From NCBI RefSeq assembly GCF_024584705.1, contig NZ_CP097384.1:1612001-1676000 (forward strand): DNA of 64,000 nt, read 5' to 3'. Positions within the stretch are counted from its first letter, which is position 1; the number at the start of each line of letters is the position of its first letter. This DNA is from Blastopirellula sp. J2-11. GTDB taxonomy: Bacteria; Planctomycetota; Planctomycetia; Pirellulales; Pirellulaceae. Below are positions 7,087-16,686 of this stretch, piece after piece. The translations under genes were made by a program, and so were the position numbers. The notes below the pieces were generated by a model. That model had not been told where the DNA came from, did not search any database, and saw only the letters and a program-made list of their open reading frames with translations.

Positions 7087-9679
7087 ACGAGCGATATGGG
7101 CCGGCATGGCGGCGCTCTTGGCGTTGTCAACGTCGCTTGCTGCTGCGCAGTCTTATGACAATCGTCCAAAGGAGATCTTGAACGATGAGTTCAAGCAGGT
7201 GGATGATTATCTCGCGCGGTTGGGTTTGACCGAACAACGAATCTTGCTGAGCGAAGCCTACGTCGAAAAGCCGATTGACGAAGCGAGTCGCCGCAAGGCG
7301 CTGCGCGAGCTTGCCGATCTCTTCGCCACGCGGTTGATGGAAGTGAGCGGAGATGACGCCCAGTTTGACGCCTATCGCCAACGCGTACAAAAGCTGATCC
7401 AAAAATACCCGGCGGCCAACGCTCCTTCGCTGCAAGTCATGTTGTTGCAGGCCGACTATCAACGGGCCGAGGCCGCCGCATCCGAGTGGATCGCCGATCC
7501 GTCGAAGTCGGACGCCAAGCAGACCGCCGCGTCGATCTTGAAAGTGATCGCGCCTCAGTTGACTGTCGCCGCCAAGCAACTTCGCAGCGACATCACCAAG
7601 GGGTTTGAAGAAGTCGATCGGATGCCCAGCGGACCAACGGCCGAAGCGCGCGAACGCGAGCTGCGCGCCCTAGAAGGAGTCGCCGGCAGGGCCGCTTACT
7701 TCGCCGCGTGGGCCAACTACTATCGTGCGGTAATCGAAGGGAATCCGCAGTCCGCCGCGATTCCGGAAGCGATGAAACTGTTTCAGGGGTTGCTAGGGAT
7801 CGAAGGAAACAATTACAACGCCGTCGATCCGCTCCAATTAGGACTGATCGTGGAATGGCGAGCACGGGCCTTAATCGGGCTAGGATTGTGCGAAGCGTAT
7901 CTTGGCCAGATGGATTTTAGTCGCCGCGTTTTTGAGATCCTGCGGCAAAGCGACGCATCGCCGCAGATCATTGATCAGGCCGACTATTGGTTTGTCCGCG
8001 GTCTGTTGAACGCCAAACGATATGACGAAGCGCTGGCCGAATCGCAACGTTTGGTGAGTCATTTTCAGGGGGATGGAAGTGAAGGCAAGATCAGCTTGTG
8101 CGCCTTGATCGCACAAGTCGGATTTCATCCTCTCGAGGAAACGTCGTCTGAGCAAATGCGACAGCTTGGGTTGGTCGGCATTGTCGGCCTGGCGAAATTA
8201 GGGCGCATCGGCGCCGCGATACAATTGCTGGACGAACATAAGATCGACGTCAGCGGCGATCCCGGCTTTTATTTGCTGTGGCTGGAAGGGCAGCGACAAT
8301 TTGCTGCGGCCGAAGAATCGAAGGAAGAACGCGACTACAAAGAAGCGAAGGTGCTGCTGGTCAAAGCGGTCGCCAATCCTCCTGCGGGAGACGCTGGAGC
8401 GCAGGCCGAGTGTCAGTACGTGCTGGGGTGGTGCTGCTATCGCTTGAAGCAGTTCGCCGAAGCGAGCGGCGCCTTTCGTCAGGCGATCGCCGGATTGAAG
8501 TTGTCGAATCCGCAAAAAGCGGTCGAAAGCGCTTGGTTGGCGTTCGTTTCGCTGCAATCGTTAGCCAAAACCGATCCCCGCTACGCCGCCGCGGCGATCG
8601 ACGTGCTGGAAGATCTGAAACGGGATTTCCCCGAGCACTCGTACGCCAAAAAAGCGGATCTCTTGATCGCTCGCTTGCAGCAATCGCGCGGCTCGCTGCG
8701 TGATTCGATTGACCAACTGGCGAATATCCCGGCGAGCGATCCAAACTATTGGACGGCGCAATACGACTTGTGCGTCATGCTTCGCCAGCAAATCGAGCAA
8801 ACCGCCGACGAAAGTCAGAAGATCGACTACGCCAAACGACTGCTGGCGGCGGCCAATGTGCTCAACGGTAGTTTGAGCGATAAATCATCACAGAGCGATC
8901 GCGCTCGCGCCTTACGCACGCTGTTGATGGCGGTCGAGTTATCCGGGCGCAGTTTGCTGCCGGCCGATGTGGGAGACAGCGGCATTCGACGCGCGGCTGC
9001 CCTCGCGACGCAATTGCCAACTTCAGATGGCTCCGTCGCGGATTACCATCATCGGGCGCTGTTGTTGGCGCAACAGCGCAAGCAGCCAGAACAGATCTTG
9101 GAGCATGCCGATTGGATATTGGCCAATGCGCCTGACTCGGCGTTCGCAACTTCCGCTTTGGTCGTGCGAGCGCTCGACATCGATCGCCGCCTGCAAGAAA
9201 CGGCGACGCCGGAGATTCGGACGGAAGCGTTTGAGATCTACCGACAACTGGTCCAAAAACTCGGCTCTTCGCCGCAGACGCTGCGTGAAAAGAAAAATGC
9301 CCGCGTCGCCGCCAGCAAGTTCGCCGAGTATGCCGAACTAATTGGCCGGCGAGCCGAGGCGGCTATGGTCATCTCAAATCTGGCCGAAGCCTTTCCCGAT
9401 GACCGGACTTATCTGCAACAAGCGGGCCGAGCTTCGTTTGAAGCCGGAATGGTGGAGATCTCGCTAGAACATTGGCGTAAACTGCTTTTAGGGCTGGATC
9501 GCGGCTCTTCCGAATGGTTTGAAGCCAAGTCGCACCAGCTCGCGTGTCTTGCCAAAACGGACCCCAAGGGAGCTCGTAAAGTGCTGGCGCAGTTCAAGTT
9601 GCTGTATCCCGCAGGCGGACCTCCCCCTTGGCGTGATAAAATAAAAATTGTGGAACAGGAACTGGCCTCGTCGCGGTGA
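7052..9679 (+). CDS. Large secreted TPR-repeat protein
   Basis: About 875 residues. The start chosen (ATG 7052) gives a normal signal peptide (positive SRRAIWAGMAALLAL, ending SLAAAQ). ATG 7040 and ATG 7106 are alternatives, and the frame stays open back to 6977 inside exbD. The rest is helical with many A/L/Y-rich pairs typical of tetratricopeptide repeats, for example ECQYVLGWCCYRLKQFAEA, ALRELADLFATRLME and YWFVRGLLNAKRYDEAL. TPR solenoids bind proteins and are common in envelope assemblies. It overlaps the second exbD by about 35 bp, so it is probably translationally coupled. No enzymatic motif is visible. In this setting it may be the periplasmic partner that ExbBD drives, or a scaffold for it. 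Confidence 0.78.
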   Translation: MEYAISRLLASRRAIWAGMAALLALSTSLAAAQSYDNRPKEILNDEFKQVDDYLARLGLTEQRILLSEAYVEKPIDEASRRKALRELADLFATRLMEVSGDDAQFDAYRQRVQKLIQKYPAANAPSLQVMLLQADYQRAEAAASEWIADPSKSDAKQTAASILKVIAPQLTVAAKQLRSDITKGFEEVDRMPSGPTAEARERELRALEGVAGRAAYFAAWANYYRAVIEGNPQSAAIPEAMKLFQGLLGIEGNNYNAVDPLQLGLIVEWRARALIGLGLCEAYLGQMDFSRRVFEILRQSDASPQIIDQADYWFVRGLLNAKRYDEALAESQRLVSHFQGDGSEGKISLCALIAQVGFHPLEETSSEQMRQLGLVGIVGLAKLGRIGAAIQLLDEHKIDVSGDPGFYLLWLEGQRQFAAAEESKEERDYKEAKVLLVKAVANPPAGDAGAQAECQYVLGWCCYRLKQFAEASGAFRQAIAGLKLSNPQKAVESAWLAFVSLQSLAKTDPRYAAAAIDVLEDLKRDFPEHSYAKKADLLIARLQQSRGSLRDSIDQLANIPASDPNYWTAQYDLCVMLRQQIEQTADESQKIDYAKRLLAAANVLNGSLSDKSSQSDRARALRTLLMAVELSGRSLLPADVGDSGIRRAAALATQLPTSDGSVADYHHRALLLAQQRKQPEQILEHADWILANAPDSAFATSALVVRALDIDRRLQETATPEIRTEAFEIYRQLVQKLGSSPQTLREKKNARVAASKFAEYAELIGRRAEAAMVISNLAEAFPDDRTYLQQAGRASFEAGMVEISLEHWRKLLLGLDRGSSEWFEAKSHQLACLAKTDPKGARKVLAQFKLLYPAGGPPPWRDKIKIVEQELASSR

Positions 9680-9701
9680 AGTGTCGCCGCCGGAATGCTG
9701 C

Positions 9702-12700
9702 ATGTCTGACGACCAACCATCTGCGAATGATCGCCCTGCGGGTCGCATTGAAGCGTTCCTCGGTCGGGCTACGTCGTTTATGGCGATCTATGGAGCGTCT
9801 GACCCAACGCGTTTGGGCCAGTTGGCGATCATCGCCGATCAACTGGGACTAACTAATCAAGAGTATCAGGCGGCGCTGCAGCATCTTCGCGAGAAACGCG
9901 AAGTGGTCGCCATTCCGAAGGCGCTGCCGCGCACGTTGCCGACCACTCCGGTCGAATCGGAGTCGCCGCCGACCGAACCGCCTGCGTCGCGCTGCGTGCT
10001 GACAGCGTCCGATCCGCTTCGTGATTCTTTTCTGCAACAAGCCAAATTGTTGCTTGCGGCCACTAGCGCCGAGACGCCAGAGAAGCTGCGGAAGCTGGCC
10101 GCGAAACTTGGGGTGGATGACGACCAGTTCGAGCGTTGGCTGAGCGAACTGCACGGCCCGTTCGTCGTGGCCGAAGCAATCTCTGAACCGGAAGAAGAAG
10201 AGGAGTCGGTTGAGACCAAGGAACCGGCGCCGCCGAAGATCGCGCGCAAGCCGCCGCAGGAGATGTATGAGGATTACCTCCATCTGGCGCTGGCGGCGAT
10301 TTCTTCGGGCCGGATCAACCAGCGGCGAGAAACGAAATTGATCGCCGAAGGGGTGGAGAAACTTGGACTCTCGCCGGTGTTGGCTCGTGACATGCTCTAT
10401 GCCGCGGCCGAGCGTCGTAATTATGTTTTGTTGTCGCAGTTGACAGAACCGTGCGAAGCGCCGGTTGTCGACGAAAAACGTGAGCAAACTATCACCGAGT
10501 TTCAACAGCGGGCCGCTTCGATCATCGCAGGGCAGGGGGGAGTCAGCTCGGTTTGTCGCGTGATGATCGCCGAAGCGGCAACGGAGTTTGGTCTCTCTAA
10601 GGATGAAAAAGAGCAAGCGCTCGCCGCGCTGCAGCGACAAGATGATTCGCGTCTGGCCGATCCGCTCGAAGAACGGATCGCCGCGTTTCGCCGTTTCGCC
10701 TGTGATAAGCTGAAGAAAACCGAAAGCCAGGTCGTCGGCGACTTGTTGACCAGGCAATTGACGCAGATCGGCGTTGACCTCCACGGATTGCCGGAAGAAA
10801 CCGCTTCAGCGACCGTACGCGAAGCGATCACGACCGCAGCGTTGCGCGTCGTCACGCTTGATCAGGCGATCACCCACGTCCTGTCGATCGTCGATGATCT
10901 CTTGGCGGACGAAGGATTTATCTCGATCGAAAATCGAAAGCGGTTGCTGGCCGAAGCGCGACAATGGGGAGTCGCACGAGCCGAAGCGAGCACGCTTATC
11001 GAAGAGCATATCGAGAACATCGAGCGCCGCGCCAAGCGTCGCCGGCGGCGGATCTTCGCTGCGGTATTGGTGTCGACGATAACGCTGTTCGGCGGTTTGG
11101 CGGCCGTGTATTGGGGGAAACCGGAGTGGGCCGATTTCGGCCAAGGTCCCAGCGTCTGGCGTTCCGATCCAACCGGTCGCGCCGGAATCCACTCGCAACA
11201 GGATCCCACGAGTGAAGAAGAGGGGTTTCAGCGGGTTTCGTGGTGGAACGAAGCGCTAACAATCGATCTCTTGACGCTGCGGCGTCGACGTACCGACCTG
11301 CAAGCGGCGACGGCTGCAATCGCCAAAGAAGATCCCCAGCAACGGGCCGCAGGATACGCCGAGTTTGTTCCAAAGATGATCGAAGCTGCGTCCGACGAAG
11401 CGAATGCGACGCATGCCGAGCAATTGCGCGTCATCTTGCGCCGTCTGGCGATCGACGAACCGGATGACGCCGCATTTCAATCGCTGAGTCAAACGCTGTT
11501 GAAACAAGTCCCCGCCAAAGAAGACGCGCTTCATTCCAACAGCAAAGCCGCTCAACAATATGTCGCGCTTGGATTGTTCGTCGACATCGCGCAGCAGCGC
11601 GAGTTGGCGGTCGAGCGACGTGATCAGATCATCGCTCGCTTAGAGCAGCGACTTGGGGTGGTGACCGGACCATCGGCGGATTTGGCGGCAGTTTTTGCGG
11701 ACGAACTGGCGCGCAATCAATACGCTTCCCTGGGGCGCCTGATCGAAAAAGATCCAGCCGAAGCGATGGCGACGCATCAAATGCTGCAGCCAATCGTCCG
11801 CGCGAACGTGAACCGACAGTTGGCGAGCGATCTGGGGGGAGACGCGTTGTTAGCGATCTTGCCGCGGGTTCCTCAAGATCTGAATCGCTACCGCAGCGTC
11901 TTGGACCAGCAGATCAGCCAACGCAATTTGGCGGTGCTGCTCCGCTTGATCGAATTACTCGAATCGGGCAAGACTAACGGTCGGGTCGCTAGAGAGTTGC
12001 AATCATTGCTGGCCAAGGTGGCCGACGTCACTGTGGACGGCATGGAGCCGACCGACGCTGCTATCGTCATGCGCAGCGCGCTGGCTGGTTTGGCTGGACA
12101 AGGGGACGTAGGCGAGATGACCCGCTTTTTCGCCGGCCAGGCGCATCAGATTGAGTTGAGTGAGAGCGCGTTTGGATCGCCTGACGAATGGCTCAACGAT
12201 GCGGTGGAGTTGTCCAGGATCTCGGCGCTGGGCGCCGCCGCCGCGCAAAAAGAATCGGGCCGCCGGTTGTTTCAATCCCTATCGAGCGACGTACCTGAAC
12301 CGATTCGCGCCTCCAAAACAGGCGCGCGACGTTTGGTGTCGAAAGATCGTTTGGATCGAATTCGGGAAGCGTTTCGTCAGTTGAGCCGCGCCAATGATGC
12401 GCGTCGCCGCGTCATGGCGTACGAGAATTTGGCCGCAATCATCGCCGGTAGTGACGACCTTGACTACTATCACGCCGAACGGTTGGTCGATTATCTGCTG
12501 ATGAAAAAATTGGGAGATGAACATGACGCCGTTATTCGCAAACTAAGCGACTTTCGCGCTTCAGGCATGTTGCGATTAGCGTTGTCTGATCATTTGGAAG
12601 AATCGATCATGCCGCTTTCCGAGGTAGAACGGATGGCGGGCGAAATCATCGGTCGTCCGATCGTGTTGCTCGACAAGACCATCTGGAAAGAAGAGTTGCG

Positions 12701-13217
12701 GCGCATCTTGCTTTCCGACGCGCTTCCTCGCTTGCATGACGATGCAAAAGTCGCCGGCGAAGATGTCTCGGGCGACGTCTTGGAGCAATCCGCCGCGAGT
12801 TTGCTGGACTACTACCGAATTCAAGCGGAGATCGCCGGCGTTCCCTACGAGCAGCGCATGATCATGCGGCTTCCCAGCGACGCGCTGCAAGCGATGATCC
12901 AACTGCAGTCGGATCAATTGGCCGCCGCGAAGCTTTCGCCCGATTTGCAGGCGCAATTGGATGACGTCTTGTTGCGCTCCCGCGTCGTCTCGCTGGTGGC
13001 GCGCAATGATTTAACCAAAACTGCGGCTTTGCAGCGAATTTGGCTGGAATTATCGGCGATCGCCGCAGTTCGTACGCAGCCAAATTCGCGGTTGGCGACC
13101 GATCAGCTAATCGCCCGGCTGCGGCAAGTCGATCAAGGTTCGCAAAATGTTTTCCAGCAAATTCGCAACGGCGAAGCGGCGCTGGTTCGCATGCAATTGA
13201 TCCGGATAGAGACATAA
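9702..13217 (+). CDS. 1171-residue single-pass membrane protein with about six N-terminal helical repeats
   Basis: Not a family I can name. Start taken at ATG 9702 (MSDDQPSAN); the open frame extends 18 codons further back into the preceding gene. Residues about 1-440 hold five or six diverged copies of a 50-60 residue helical unit with the pattern L..A..........L...A..LGL....A.......R, for example LGQLAIIADQLGLTNQEY, LRKLAAKLGVDDDQFERWL, LIAEGVEKLGLSPVLAR and LIAEAATEFGLSKDE in equivalent form. An Arg-rich stretch (ERRAKRRRRR) then precedes one membrane helix at about 449-471 (FAAVLVSTITLFGGLAAVYW). The roughly 700 residues after it are helical and probably periplasmic. By the positive-inside rule the repeats are cytoplasmic. 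The repeats recall TerB-like or HEAT-like units, but that is only an impression. It belongs to the ExbBD operon. Confidence 0.75.
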   Translation: MSDDQPSANDRPAGRIEAFLGRATSFMAIYGASDPTRLGQLAIIADQLGLTNQEYQAALQHLREKREVVAIPKALPRTLPTTPVESESPPTEPPASRCVLTASDPLRDSFLQQAKLLLAATSAETPEKLRKLAAKLGVDDDQFERWLSELHGPFVVAEAISEPEEEEESVETKEPAPPKIARKPPQEMYEDYLHLALAAISSGRINQRRETKLIAEGVEKLGLSPVLARDMLYAAAERRNYVLLSQLTEPCEAPVVDEKREQTITEFQQRAASIIAGQGGVSSVCRVMIAEAATEFGLSKDEKEQALAALQRQDDSRLADPLEERIAAFRRFACDKLKKTESQVVGDLLTRQLTQIGVDLHGLPEETASATVREAITTAALRVVTLDQAITHVLSIVDDLLADEGFISIENRKRLLAEARQWGVARAEASTLIEEHIENIERRAKRRRRRIFAAVLVSTITLFGGLAAVYWGKPEWADFGQGPSVWRSDPTGRAGIHSQQDPTSEEEGFQRVSWWNEALTIDLLTLRRRRTDLQAATAAIAKEDPQQRAAGYAEFVPKMIEAASDEANATHAEQLRVILRRLAIDEPDDAAFQSLSQTLLKQVPAKEDALHSNSKAAQQYVALGLFVDIAQQRELAVERRDQIIARLEQRLGVVTGPSADLAAVFADELARNQYASLGRLIEKDPAEAMATHQMLQPIVRANVNRQLASDLGGDALLAILPRVPQDLNRYRSVLDQQISQRNLAVLLRLIELLESGKTNGRVARELQSLLAKVADVTVDGMEPTDAAIVMRSALAGLAGQGDVGEMTRFFAGQAHQIELSESAFGSPDEWLNDAVELSRISALGAAAAQKESGRRLFQSLSSDVPEPIRASKTGARRLVSKDRLDRIREAFRQLSRANDARRRVMAYENLAAIIAGSDDLDYYHAERLVDYLLMKKLGDEHDAVIRKLSDFRASGMLRLALSDHLEESIMPLSEVERMAGEIIGRPIVLLDKTIWKEELRRILLSDALPRLHDDAKVAGEDVSGDVLEQSAASLLDYYRIQAEIAGVPYEQRMIMRLPSDALQAMIQLQSDQLAAAKLSPDLQAQLDDVLLRSRVVSLVARNDLTKTAALQRIWLELSAIAAVRTQPNSRLATDQLIARLRQVDQGSQNVFQQIRNGEAALVRMQLIRIET

Positions 13218-13219
13218 CC

Positions 13220-14143
13220 ATGTTACGTATCCTGCTCACCATTTTGATCAGTTGGTCACTCGGGCCAAACTGCACCAGCGCTGCGGTGGTGCTGGTTCGT
13301 GGAGAGTCGGATCCTGTCGCCGGTTATGTAGAAAGTCGTTCTGGCGGCGTACTGCGATTACGGATTCCGCAAGCGGGCGGCAAGAACCGGACGCGCGACA
13401 TACCGCTGGGGGATGTCGAAGAAGTGATCGAGACGGTCTCGCCCAATCGACTTGCCGAGCTGAGTCCCGACAAACCGGAAGGTTATCGGAACTATGCGGA
13501 AGAGTTGGCGCAGAAGAAGATTGACCCGGAAGCTCGCGAGACGGCGCTGCGGCTGTTTTTGATCGCCGCGCGGTTGGATTCGGCTCATTTAGGACGCAGC
13601 TGCTTGCTCGGAATGACGGCGATTGCTCGTTCACCGGAAGAGGCGAGCCGCTTTCAAGCGATGGCCTATTTGCTGGATCCAGAGCATGACGCCCAACTTA
13701 TCCACAAACGTCCCGCGGTGCAGTTGGCCAACCCCGAGAGAGTCGAAGAGTGGAAATCGCTAATCATCACCGGACTGCGAAAACTGCGCGGCGGCGATTA
13801 CCGCTCGGCTCGAGCGATTCTAAAACGGAGTGAAATACAGAAGGCGTTCGACAGCATCGTGTCGGACATCCGTTACGAAGATTGCGTCGCGATTCTGAAT
13901 AAGAGCTGCCCCGGCTGCGAAGGGGGGAAGATTCCGATGCCGCTGATTCGCAAGCTGGTGTTGGCCGAGCTTTCGTTGTTGCCCGAAGTTCATGGAGCCA
14001 GCGACTTGGAAAGCGTGCCGGAATGGTCAGAATTGACTGCGGCTGAAAACCACAAGCCGTTGGCGACGCTGACCTTGGAAACGATCACCGAGTTTGATCC
14101 GCGCAACTCGGTTTATCGCCGCAACAAGTGGGAATCGCCGTAA
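13220..14143 (+). CDS. Secreted protein, last gene of the VWA-ExbBD operon
   Basis: 307 residues starting at ATG 13220, two bases after the preceding stop codon. Signal peptide at about 1-21 (LLTILISWSLG, CTSAA), then a small beta-rich domain (about 22-70, VVLVRGESDPVAGYVESRSG) and helices. A CPGC pair (NKSCPGCEGGKI) with one more Cys just before it could bind a metal or form a disulfide. The plan matches the operon's second gene (signal, short beta domain opening with LVRG/LILR, helices). No enzyme motif. Its stop codon lies 8 bp from that of the convergent histidine kinase gene, so little room is left for a terminator. Function unknown; probably an envelope part of the same machine. Confidence 0.75.
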   Translation: MLRILLTILISWSLGPNCTSAAVVLVRGESDPVAGYVESRSGGVLRLRIPQAGGKNRTRDIPLGDVEEVIETVSPNRLAELSPDKPEGYRNYAEELAQKKIDPEARETALRLFLIAARLDSAHLGRSCLLGMTAIARSPEEASRFQAMAYLLDPEHDAQLIHKRPAVQLANPERVEEWKSLIITGLRKLRGGDYRSARAILKRSEIQKAFDSIVSDIRYEDCVAILNKSCPGCEGGKIPMPLIRKLVLAELSLLPEVHGASDLESVPEWSELTAAENHKPLATLTLETITEFDPRNSVYRRNKWESP

Positions 14144-14151
14144 GGAACAAC

Positions 14152-16665
14152 TTACACATTTTCACCGGCGGTCGGCGTCTTGCCATGCTGAAGTAGAAAG
14201 TTCAGTTCTGGTTCGATCTCGGCGAAGACCTCGTTCAATGTTTGAAGTGCGACCGGAGCTTCGGGAAACTTTTGGTCCTTGCCAAGCGACTCCAACAGCA
14301 TCGCGGCGTCTTGCCCGCTGGCGGCGGCGAAATAACCAAACGACCCCTTGAGCGAATGCGCGTTGCGCTGGAGCCGCGGTCCATCTTTCGCTTCGATCGC
14401 CTCGTCGATCTCGCTCAAGATTCTTCGCACGTCGGTCAGAAAGACGTCGACCATCGCTTGCAGCAGCGATTCGTCTCCACCAACATTCGCCAACGCCGCT
14501 TCCCAGTCGACTTTTGGCGAAGTAGGCGTTTTTACGAGGGAGCTTTCGATTGCCGCGACCGGGGGCGGGATGATAAGGTCAGACGTTTCACTGGGAGTGG
14601 TTGGTGGGAAGGAGAGCAAGGCCTCATCAATCGCATCGTACATCGCTTGGGCATTGATTGGCTTGGTGACGTATCCATCCATGCCTGCTTCCAGGCAGCG
14701 TTCTCGATCTCCTTTCATCGCGTGCGCGGTCATCGCAATGATGGGGATATGTTGCGTGGTCTCTTTTTCGTAACGTCGGATTTCGGCCGTCGCGGCCATG
14801 CCGTCTAGGACCGGCATCTGCACGTCCATCAACACCAGATCAAAGCCTCCTTCTTTCCAAGCTTTGACCGCTTGTTTGCCATCGCTGGCGACGGTCACCA
14901 GATGTCCGCGTTTCTCCAGCAAGAGCACCGCCAGCTTTTGATTTACCAGGTTATCTTCGGCCAGCAAAATACGTCGCCCCCAGGATCCCAGCTTTGGTTC
15001 ATGGCCGGCGTTGTGCGTCGCGAGGTCACCGGCGACGTTGTGTCCCATGACATCCATCAGCGTGTCGAACAGATCCGACTGCTTGATCGGTTTCGAGAGA
15101 ATTGCGTCGACGCGCGCTTGCAGAGGATTGGGCGGCTCTTCGTCGAAGGTTCCGGTCGTCAGCAAGATCGAATGGGCGGCGGCCCCACGCGGAGATTTTT
15201 GGATTCGCTCCAGCAGTTCCGTACCTTCGAGGACCGGCATCTGTTGATCGATGATCAGCACTTGGAATTTCGGACAAGCCGCTTCGTCCGCGTAAAGCGA
15301 GATCGCTTCAACAGCGCCGCCGATCACGGTTGGATTCATTCCCCAGTTGGTTAGCATCTCGGCGATGATCTCACCGCAAGTATCGTTGTCATCAACGATC
15401 AAGACGTTCAGCTGTCGGCAATCATCCGGAGGAATGTGACGCTCGTCGTAGCTGTGAGCGTCGAGCCCCAGTTTCGCTGTGAAATGGAATTGCGATCCGA
15501 CGTCGACCTGACTTTCGACCCAGATTTTTCCCTGCATCAATTCGACCAGGCGAGAGCAGATTGAAAGTCCCAGTCCCGTGCCGCCAAACTTGCGCGTCGT
15601 GGTTCCGTCGGCTTGTTCAAACGCGGCGAAGATTTTTTGCAGCGCTGCATCGGGGATGCCGATACCGGTGTCGCAGACAGTGAAGTGGAGCAGCGCGTCG
15701 GTTTCATTTATCTCGTCAACATCAACGCGGACGACGATTTCGCCGTGCTCGGTAAACTTGATCGCGTTGCCGACCAGGTTCACCAAAATTTGCCGCAATC
15801 GCCCGGGATCGCCGGTCATTCGCCAGGGGACGTCAGGACGAACATGCGCGACCAACTCCAAACCTTTGCCATGAGCGCGAAATGCGAGCGTCTTCATCAG
15901 GTCGCCCAGATTCTCACGCAGTTGGAATGGAATCGATTCGATCTCGAGCTTGCCGGCTTCGATTTTTGAGAAGTCGAGAATGTCATTGATCACCGAGACC
16001 AGGCAGTCGGCTGACGTTTTGATCATCTGCAGATACTCGCGCTGCTGCGCTGCTAGTTCGGTCTCCAGCAGTAATTCAGTCATGCCGATGATGCCGTTCA
16101 TCGGCGTGCGGATTTCGTGGCTCATGTTCGCCAAAAATTGCCCTTTGGCCCGATTGGCGGCGTCGGCGGATTCTTTTTGCGACTGAATCACATCCTTGGC
16201 GATCGCCAGCAAATGCGACTGCGCCTGAATCAACATATGGACCGAGATGACGCGGAACGTCCCATCTTGGCGGCGAATCGCCAACGGCTCGTAAGCGGCG
16301 TCGCGCGGACGACTAAGCGCCATTCGCGACGCGTCGTGAATGCTGGCGTCGGCAGAGACTTCCAGGTGCGGGATGTTCATCGACTCGTACAGCACGCGGA
16401 CCGGACGCTGCGAATAAAGATCACGTGAGAAGAGCCGGCTCATGTACTCGAGAAACTTTTCGCGCGAGATTAGACCCAACAATTGATCCCCTACCATGAT
16501 CAGCACGCCGGGCAAGTCGTGTCGCTTATCGAAGATCTCTTCGACCTCTTTTCCCCAGGTCGAAGCATCGACAGAAGCATGATGCGCTGGCAATTCGGCC
16601 AACGTCGAATCGCTCCGCAGTTTGCCGAGTTCGGCGTAGATCGATCTGTCGTCGCGATGCGTCAC
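14152..16665 (-). CDS. Hybrid sensor histidine kinase with two receivers and a C-terminal HPt domain
   Basis: 837 residues, no signal peptide or clear membrane helix, so cytoplasmic. Residues about 40-150 look like a CBS-pair-type sensory region ([19 protein letters not shown]). The dimerisation/phosphoacceptor segment has H183 in [13 protein letters not shown]. The ATPase domain shows N300 (NLVGNAIKF), D332 (CDTGIGIP) and GGTGLGLS at about 361-368. Receiver 1 has D473 (LIIDQQMP), receiver 2 has D614 ([11 protein letters not shown]), and the HPt domain has H770 (NAHSLKG). The parts needed for a His-Asp-His-Asp relay are present. It is encoded 21 bp downstream of a receiver/ATPase fusion, the likely final receiver of the relay. 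The CBS-like input suggests sensing of a nucleotide or a redox/metabolic signal, which is inference. Confidence 0.93.
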   Translation of the reverse strand: MTHRDDRSIYAELGKLRSDSTLAELPAHHASVDASTWGKEVEEIFDKRHDLPGVLIMVGDQLLGLISREKFLEYMSRLFSRDLYSQRPVRVLYESMNIPHLEVSADASIHDASRMALSRPRDAAYEPLAIRRQDGTFRVISVHMLIQAQSHLLAIAKDVIQSQKESADAANRAKGQFLANMSHEIRTPMNGIIGMTELLLETELAAQQREYLQMIKTSADCLVSVINDILDFSKIEAGKLEIESIPFQLRENLGDLMKTLAFRAHGKGLELVAHVRPDVPWRMTGDPGRLRQILVNLVGNAIKFTEHGEIVVRVDVDEINETDALLHFTVCDTGIGIPDAALQKIFAAFEQADGTTTRKFGGTGLGLSICSRLVELMQGKIWVESQVDVGSQFHFTAKLGLDAHSYDERHIPPDDCRQLNVLIVDDNDTCGEIIAEMLTNWGMNPTVIGGAVEAISLYADEAACPKFQVLIIDQQMPVLEGTELLERIQKSPRGAAAHSILLTTGTFDEEPPNPLQARVDAILSKPIKQSDLFDTLMDVMGHNVAGDLATHNAGHEPKLGSWGRRILLAEDNLVNQKLAVLLLEKRGHLVTVASDGKQAVKAWKEGGFDLVLMDVQMPVLDGMAATAEIRRYEKETTQHIPIIAMTAHAMKGDRERCLEAGMDGYVTKPINAQAMYDAIDEALLSFPPTTPSETSDLIIPPPVAAIESSLVKTPTSPKVDWEAALANVGGDESLLQAMVDVFLTDVRRILSEIDEAIEAKDGPRLQRNAHSLKGSFGYFAAASGQDAAMLLESLGKDQKFPEAPVALQTLNEVFAEIEPELNFLLQHGKTPTAGENV

Positions 16666-16686
16666 GGTATTTTTCCTGAAGGAGCG

